Positions 56,882 to 64,000 of a stretch of DNA of 64,000 nucleotides are shown here, piece by piece (positions within the stretch are counted from its first letter, which is position 1; the number at the start of each line of letters is the position of its first letter). The notes under the pieces were generated by a model. The model ran no database searches. It was given only the letters and a program-made list of their open reading frames with translations, and was not told the origin of the DNA. Origin of the DNA: CAYFZO01 sp965211995 (GTDB taxonomy: Bacteria; Pseudomonadota; Gammaproteobacteria; Poriferisulfidales; Oxydemutatoraceae); assembly GCA_965211995.1 (NCBI GenBank), contig OZ243040.1, positions 1,860,001 through 1,924,000 of the forward strand, given 5' to 3'. The translations under genes and the position numbers were made by a program.

Positions 56882-58201
56882 TTGAAAGACTTGGCTAAAC
56901 TGTTGCTGTTGATAATTGCGCTGTCGGCTTTGAGCGGCTGTGGATTTTTGTATGATTACCTGGGGGGGAATTTTCGAGGCGAGCCGTATGAGATGGATGA
57001 CAATATCAGCGAGGGGGCCCGGGGTTTGATCAGGAAGGCCTTTGAGACGGTGGACTCAATTACTGACACCCATGTTCACATTGTTGCGCGCGGAACGTCA
57101 AATCAGTGTCAAGGCGCTTATATTCATCCGGATCTATACACTTGGCGGCGTCCGATCCTGAGGCTTAAAACGCGGGTTTTAATGAGCGCGTCCGGGGTGG
57201 ATGATTACGAGAATCTGGATGAACAGTACGCGCTCAGATTGCAGGAGTTGCTCTTGCATTTCCAAGAGGTTCAGGGAAAGTATGCCGGCAGACCGGTAAA
57301 AAGCCGGTTTTTTATCTATGCGTTGGATGACTACTATGACGACGACGGCGACCGGCAAAGCAATCCGGAACGCACCGACTTGCGCGTGCCTGATGATTGC
57401 GTCATCCGTTTGGCTGAGCGGTTCAACCGGGTGTTGGGCAGTAAAGATTCGGGGGCCTCGCCGGAAGTGATTCCTGTGGCTTCGGTGCATCCGTACCGGG
57501 GCGATTTCAAGAAAGAAGTCAGGCGGCTTGCTGAGCAAGGCATTCGATTTATGAAGTGGCTGCCTCCATCCATGAATATTGATCTGAGCAAGGTGCTCTT
57601 AGCGCATTATCAGGCACTCGCCGATGCGGGCATTACATTGCTTGTGCATACGGGAAATGAACACACTTTGCGCGTGTACGGGGAAAATCAATTGCTGGGT
57701 GACCCTTTTCTGCTGAGTCATCCACTCGATGCAGGTGTTACTGTCGTGGCATTGCACGTCGGCAGAGAAGGGAAATTCCCTGCGGATGACGCTTCATATT
57801 TTGAACGCTTTATGGAGATGATGGGAAAAGCAAAATACAAAGGCCGATTGTTCGGCGAATTATCGGCGATCACAATAGACAAAACCCCGCTCTCGGAAAG
57901 TTCTCAGCCGTTGATCCCCGAAATAATAAAGGAGGCGCATTCCGGAGTGCTGCAAGGGCGCATACGCAACGGCAGCGATTACCCGTTGGCGGCGGTGGCC
58001 TACCTTAATCCGACGAGAGGTTTGGTCAAACGAAGTCTGATTACGCGAGAAGAGAAAAAATGGTTGGATGAGATTTACGCATACAATCCGCTGCTCTTTG
58101 ATTTTGTCGTCAAGCGCACGCTTAAGCATCCCGACAGCCGGGAGTCATTGCCGCCGGGGGTTTTCCGGCAATTTCTCGTATGGGGTTCGGGTTCAATATA
58201 A
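56882..58201 (+). CDS. Amidohydrolase-like lipoprotein
   Basis: The 439-aa product starts at TTG 56882 with a signal (LAKLLLLIIALSALSGCGFL) and a lipobox LSGC near residue 20. The mature part looks like an amidohydrolase-2-type TIM barrel: HxH in ITDTHVHIVARG (near 62), Lys in GIRFMKWLPPSMN, His in LLVHTGNEHT and VVALHVGREGK, and Asp in RNGSDYPLAA. These match the expected metal ligands in order. A lipid-anchored amidohydrolase is unusual; the substrate is unknown. It sits between atpC and glmU, which are normally adjacent, on the opposite strand. Confidence 0.7.
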   Translation: MKDLAKLLLLIIALSALSGCGFLYDYLGGNFRGEPYEMDDNISEGARGLIRKAFETVDSITDTHVHIVARGTSNQCQGAYIHPDLYTWRRPILRLKTRVLMSASGVDDYENLDEQYALRLQELLLHFQEVQGKYAGRPVKSRFFIYALDDYYDDDGDRQSNPERTDLRVPDDCVIRLAERFNRVLGSKDSGASPEVIPVASVHPYRGDFKKEVRRLAEQGIRFMKWLPPSMNIDLSKVLLAHYQALADAGITLLVHTGNEHTLRVYGENQLLGDPFLLSHPLDAGVTVVALHVGREGKFPADDASYFERFMEMMGKAKYKGRLFGELSAITIDKTPLSESSQPLIPEIIKEAHSGVLQGRIRNGSDYPLAAVAYLNPTRGLVKRSLITREEKKWLDEIYAYNPLLFDFVVKRTLKHPDSRESLPPGVFRQFLVWGSGSI

Positions 58202-58420
58202 CTTGGGAGGTGATTTTGGATCAGGCTAAATAGAGCATAAATTCGACTATGCAAAGCGGTTTCTCATATTAGACAAATGCCTTGCTGCCAAATTCAGTTT
58301 TTTATGCAATACAACACCATTTCATAGTTTAGACCCCATTTATGCTCGCGGATTTTTCGTTTGTTGCCACGATAACTTTCAGAAATTTAATTCGTGAGAA
58401 ATGTAAAAATAAGTCTAACA

Positions 58421-58840
58421 CTACCTGATTTTCTTCCGCAGTTCCTCGATCATTCTCAGTTGCGCCGCGGCCTCTGCGAGTTCGGCCAGTGCTTTGGCGG
58501 CATCTACGTCCGACAGTTGCGTTTGCAGTGCGTCTTCCGCGCGTTGTTTAGCTTCACTCGCTTTGGCTTCGTCGAGATCGGCGCCGCGTGCGGCGGTGTC
58601 CGAGAGGATCGTTACGATCTGCGGCTGAACTTCGATGATCCCGCCTGAAACGTAGAAGTGCTCGTCGGGACGCCCCTCGACGCGCACGCGCACTTCGCCC
58701 GGTTTCAGGCGCGACAGGAACGGCGCGTGCTGCGGGAAGATGCCGACTTCCCCCATCTCGGCCGAGGCGAACACCGCGTTCGCTTCGCCGCTGAAGATCT
58801 CCTGCTCGGCGCTGACGATGTGGACTTCAATCGTGCTCAT
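58421..58840 (-). CDS. atpC: ATP synthase F1 epsilon subunit
   Basis: Regulatory/rotor subunit of F1. The 139-aa product has the beta-sandwich domain (VHIVSAEQEIFSGEANAVFA, GEVGIFPQHAPFLSRLKPGE, FYVSGGIIEVQPQIVTILSD) and a helical C-terminal hairpin (AKALAELAEAAAQLRM). Last gene of the atp operon. 41 bp separate it from atpD. The 219-bp gap after it (58202-58420) is AT-rich and empty as far as I can see. Confidence 0.97.
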   Translation of the reverse strand: MSTIEVHIVSAEQEIFSGEANAVFASAEMGEVGIFPQHAPFLSRLKPGEVRVRVEGRPDEHFYVSGGIIEVQPQIVTILSDTAARGADLDEAKASEAKQRAEDALQTQLSDVDAAKALAELAEAAAQLRMIEELRKKIR

Positions 58841-58881
58841 GGCGGCTATGGCGGCTGACGGGCGCGGCGCGGCGCCGTCGC

Positions 58882-60285
<1,404 letters not shown>

Positions 60286-60361
60286 CAGGATTCTCCTAGT
60301 GTATAGATTGTTCTATTTGTGATGAAAGCCGTCGTTTATTCAAACGTAACCGCGGTGCCGA

Positions 60362-60628
60362 TCATGTGCATTCCTGCATCTTGATAGAACCCCCCGGCTC
60401 ATCACTGCCGCCAAAACCAGAGATGTTAATGCCAACCACTGCGTCAGCCCCCGTTTCTTTTGCTTCTTTTTCAAGGCGGTTCAGCAACCCGTGTGGCCCT
60501 ATCGGGTATTCCCTAATGCCGGGGTCATCAAGGCTCTCGGCAGCAACGCTTTCGAGGTGTTTTTTAACTGTCCGCCCCTCAGAAGTTGGGGGTGTAGTCA
60601 TAATCATTTGATTGGCGCCGTTTGACAT
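60362..60628 (-). CDS. YbjQ-like (DUF74) small protein inserted in the atp operon
   Basis: The 88-aa product (MSNGANQMIMTTPPTSEGRT ... GADAVVGINISGFGG) resembles the YbjQ/heavy-metal-binding-domain family: N-terminal TTPPTSEGR, and a final LEKEAKETGADAVVGI strand-helix-strand. YbjQ proteins form rings; their role is unclear. The start shares one base with the stop of the upstream 187-aa gene (TAATG). It is 76 bp upstream of atpD on the same strand and will be co-transcribed. Confidence 0.6.
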   Translation of the reverse strand: MSNGANQMIMTTPPTSEGRTVKKHLESVAAESLDDPGIREYPIGPHGLLNRLEKEAKETGADAVVGINISGFGGSDEPGGSIKMQECT

Positions 60629-61191
60629 TAAACCGCTGCGGCGAGGTTGTAGCGCCGTGCATCGTCGCGCACTTTTTCGGCATTCTTGATAACGTACTCT
60701 GCGGCACGGCGGCGTTCTTCTTCTTGCTTGCCTATGCGGCAGGCGAGGGCGATCAGCCGTAGCGCCAATTCCCAACGAATCAAGGGCGTGTAGGCGAGAA
60801 CTGCCGCAACCAGGAGTCTGCCAAAATGTTCGTGAAATCTCCGGATTGCAGGGTTGTCCGGCACCTGCGGAGCAATCTCCGTCGCCTGCCGGGAGGTTCG
60901 GTATGTTGCGAGATGCCGGGCCACTTTTCGCATATTGAACCTCAGGGTTTTGTGCTCGTTGTAGTTATGGATGGTCGCGTTGACCGCGTCCGGCAACCGT
61001 CGCATCGAAGCATATTCTTCTTTAGACAGGGCCTCCGGTTTTTCAAAAACGTTCTCATGCAAAAAATTGATGAGGTCGCGACGCAACTGGCACAGCGGGA
61101 ACAACACGCCGTCGTGCTTAGCCACTCGCCTGATGCCGACCCGGGAGAACATGAAAAAGACACAGAAACATGCAAACAGAAAATAAATCAT
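60628..61191 (-). CDS. Predicted membrane protein inserted in the atp operon, 187 aa
   Basis: The N-terminus is a signal anchor (MIYFLFACFCVFFMFSRVG), followed by a Lys/Arg- and His-rich helical part and a second, weaker hydrophobic segment around LLVAAVLAYTPLIRWELAL (near residue 125). The C-terminus is strongly helical and charged. No family is recognised. It sits between the 61-aa gene and the YbjQ-like gene, all on the minus strand. Confidence 0.55.
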   Translation of the reverse strand: MIYFLFACFCVFFMFSRVGIRRVAKHDGVLFPLCQLRRDLINFLHENVFEKPEALSKEEYASMRRLPDAVNATIHNYNEHKTLRFNMRKVARHLATYRTSRQATEIAPQVPDNPAIRRFHEHFGRLLVAAVLAYTPLIRWELALRLIALACRIGKQEEERRRAAEYVIKNAEKVRDDARRYNLAAAV

Positions 61192-61230
61192 TGTTGCTTC
61201 GAGCCTCCAGGTTTGCTGTCCATTATCCGC

Positions 61231-61416
61231 TCAGGCCTGTCGCGGAGATCGTGATTGTCTTCGGCCAACCGAATTAATCTCGCGCCGGCGGTCGTCGAGT
61301 TGTCTTTGGTGACTTTTGTATATCCGGCGGCCACCCAGTACAAACAAAATTATCAGCGCTCCTTCCGCGAAACTAAGGCCGCTGAAAAAATCAGCAAAAG
61401 AGTTAAGCGAATCCAT
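61231..61416 (-). CDS. Small single-span membrane protein, 61 aa
   Basis: MDSLNSFADFFSGLSFAEGA is followed by the hydrophobic LIILFVLGGRR and a basic tail (QRQLDDRRREINSVGRR). The reading frame starts 3 bp after the atpG stop (61420), close enough for coupled translation. No family is recognised. It begins the insert between atpG and atpD. Confidence 0.5.
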   Translation of the reverse strand: MDSLNSFADFFSGLSFAEGALIILFVLGGRRIYKSHQRQLDDRRREINSVGRRQSRSPRQA

Positions 61417-61419
61417 AGT

Positions 61420-62280
61420 TTACACAGCGGCCGCGCCGCTGACGATTTCTGAAAGTTCCTGCGTGATCGCCGCCTGGCGGGCCTTGTTGTAGGCCAGTTG
61501 CAATTCACCGATCAGGTCGCCGGCGTTTTCGGACGCGCTTTTCATCGCGACCATGCGCGCCGCCATCTCGCAGGCGATGTTCTCGACCACGGCCTGATAG
61601 ATCTGCGATTCGATGTAGCGTTTGAGCATCGTGTCGATCACGGCGTGTGCGTCGGGTTCGTAGAGATAGTCCCACGTATGTTTTATCGTTTCGTCCTCGG
61701 CCTGCTCGACCGGGATCAGTTGGGATACACCCGGCTTTTGCGTCATGGTGTTGACGAAACGGTTCTCGACCAGGAACAGGCGGTCTATGCGCCCTTCCGC
61801 GTACGCGTCGAGCATGATCTTGATCGGCCCGATGATGTCCTCGATGCGCGGCGCGTCGCCCAGGTGCACCGCCTGCGACGCGAGTTGCGCGTGGCGTTTG
61901 AAGAACCGCACGGCCTTGCTGCCGATCGCGCACAACTCGACTTGGGCGCCGCGCTGCTGCCATTCCCGGATCAGCGTGAGGGCGTTTTTGAACAGATTGA
62001 TGTTCAGCCCGCCGCACAGGCCGCGGTCGGTCGAGATCATGATCAGGCCGACGCCTTTAACCTCTTCGCGCCGGTCGAAGTAGGGGTGGCGGTACTCGAG
62101 ATGAGCGCAGGCGGTGTGCCCGATCACGCCGCGGATCTTCTCGGCGTAGGGGCGGCTCGACGCCATGCGCTCCTGCGCGCGGCGCATCTTGCTCGCCGCG
62201 ACCATCTCCATCGCCTTCGTGATCTTCTGCGTGTTTTTGATGCTCGAGATCTTGCTGCGGATTTCTTTTTCGCTCGACAT
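61420..62280 (-). CDS. atpG: ATP synthase F1 gamma subunit
   Basis: Central rotor shaft of F1. The 286-aa product has the conserved N-terminal helix (EIRSKISSIKNTQKITKAME, MVAASKMRRAQERM), the LMMISTDRGLCGGLN-like segment (IMISTDRGLCGGLNINLF) and the C-terminal helix (AARMVAMKSASENAGDLIGE, ALNKARQAAITQELSEI-like). Normal length. It should follow atpA directly, but a lipoprotein gene intervenes. Confidence 0.97.
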   Translation of the reverse strand: MSSEKEIRSKISSIKNTQKITKAMEMVAASKMRRAQERMASSRPYAEKIRGVIGHTACAHLEYRHPYFDRREEVKGVGLIMISTDRGLCGGLNINLFKNALTLIREWQQRGAQVELCAIGSKAVRFFKRHAQLASQAVHLGDAPRIEDIIGPIKIMLDAYAEGRIDRLFLVENRFVNTMTQKPGVSQLIPVEQAEDETIKHTWDYLYEPDAHAVIDTMLKRYIESQIYQAVVENIACEMAARMVAMKSASENAGDLIGELQLAYNKARQAAITQELSEIVSGAAAV

Positions 62281-62294
62281 GGTGGTTGCCTCGG

Positions 62295-62861
62295 CTATTT
62301 CCCCGTAAGGAACCTCTCCAACTCCTGGTCTTGAGCAATTTGCACTAGAACGTCGCCTAATACGCTGCTCATTTTTTGATCTAATTCGGTTCCACCTGCC
62401 TCGAAAAATATCCTTCTTTCACTATCGGATCTATAAACTTTCTTTAAAGTCTTGCCTTGTCTTTTGCCGTCCACGATAAACGCTGCCGTCGCGTGCTCTC
62501 CCGCGGTCCAAGACCCGGTCGTAACGTCATATTTGAAGGATCTGACCGCAACTTGGACGTCAGCATCGCGAGGAGCGCTTTCGGCAACCAGACAATACCC
62601 TTTTCTGGTGAATATATCCCGCACGGCGGCTTCAATATTTTCCATTAAATTGGCGGCAGTGATGTTGGTTCCGAAACCACCGACTCTCTTGCCAACGATT
62701 ATGGAATCTCTCTCATCAGTAAAGGACAGCGCCACGGTTGTTTCTTGTTCTATGGGGCTCAATGTGACAGGCACCTCTGAATTGAGGCTAAGATTATGCT
62801 CTGTAATAGCACATCCTCCCAAGAGAAAGATAAGTGCCGCATACCACGCGCCTTTGTTCAT
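62295..62861 (-). CDS. YajG-like lipoprotein between atpA and atpG
   Basis: The 188-aa product from ATG 62861 (MNKGAWYAALIFLLGGCAIT) has a lipobox LGGC near residue 17. The mature part (VALSFTDERDSIIVGKRVGG, VQVAVRSFKYDVTTGSWTAG, GTELDQKMSSVLGDVLVQIA) resembles the uncharacterised YajG lipoprotein family. The DNA is AT-richer than the neighbouring atp genes. It occupies the 636-bp interval between atpA and atpG, which are normally separated by only tens of bases. Confidence 0.7.
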   Translation of the reverse strand: MNKGAWYAALIFLLGGCAITEHNLSLNSEVPVTLSPIEQETTVALSFTDERDSIIVGKRVGGFGTNITAANLMENIEAAVRDIFTRKGYCLVAESAPRDADVQVAVRSFKYDVTTGSWTAGEHATAAFIVDGKRQGKTLKKVYRSDSERRIFFEAGGTELDQKMSSVLGDVLVQIAQDQELERFLTGK

Positions 62862-62916
62862 GGTTTTATTCTCCCCCGGTAAAAGTCGCACAGTCTTAAA
62901 GGATCCGGTTAAACCC

Positions 62917-64000
<1,084 letters not shown>

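Overview
The window is a high-GC bacterial chromosome segment with gammaproteobacterial gene order. Recognisable blocks are rpsT / proB-obgE-rpmA-rplU, fmt-def / dprA-topA-tsaC ... hemF-hemB-aroE, rhodanese-grxC-secB-gpsA, lptM-lysA and atpA-G-D-C followed by glmU-glmS. The genus cannot be named from sequence alone. The organism assimilates sulfate through an Fe-S APS reductase and CysJI sulfite reductase, makes methionine through MetZ, MetE and MetF, and makes heme with the oxygen-dependent HemF.

Layout. 1-11.4 kb: glyS (partial), glyQ, rpsT, proB, obgE, rpmA, rplU, a GT25-type glycosyltransferase, tRNA-Val(CAC), small conserved proteins, lysA with an odd N-terminal extension, lptM, fmt and def. 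11.6-15.8 kb: dprA-topA-tsaC. 15.8-35.5 kb: an accessory block between tsaC and hemF, genes that lie close together in Pseudomonas. It holds a CysB-like regulator with metE, then metF, a compact type II restriction-modification pair, metZ, cysI-cysH-cysJ, and a complete type II-C CRISPR-Cas locus (29 repeats, cas2, cas1, cas9, tracrRNA). 35.6-38.4 kb: hemF-hemB-aroE. 38.6-46.4 kb: a lipoprotein gene and a four-gene, translationally coupled defence operon in which a type III-like Mod and Res flank an ABC/OLD-type ATPase and a TOPRIM protein. 46.6-58.2 kb: pyrD, gpsA-secB-grxC-rhodanese, an MBL-fold protein, a Ctp protease, an NTF2-like pseudogene, glmS-glmU and an amidohydrolase-like lipoprotein. 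58.4-64 kb: the atp operon, interrupted by four unrelated small genes.

Three things stand out. First, the AT-richer ATPase/TOPRIM pair sits inside the Mod-Res operon with stop-start overlaps at each junction, which looks like a composite or nested defence system. Second, in the CRISPR locus the anti-repeat that templates tracrRNA on one strand appears to be a degenerate repeat whose other strand supplies an extended -10 promoter for cas9. The same extended -10 is present at the 3' end of every array repeat. Third, the chromosome is rich in tandem and dispersed duplications that touch coding sequence: rpsT 3' end x3, the obgE/proB junction x2, the cysI N-terminus x2, and a ~170-bp repeat read in frame at the start of lysA and beside ctp. 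fmt has no ATG, GTG or TTG start codon.

All calls come from reading sequence and recalled family knowledge. No database search was run.
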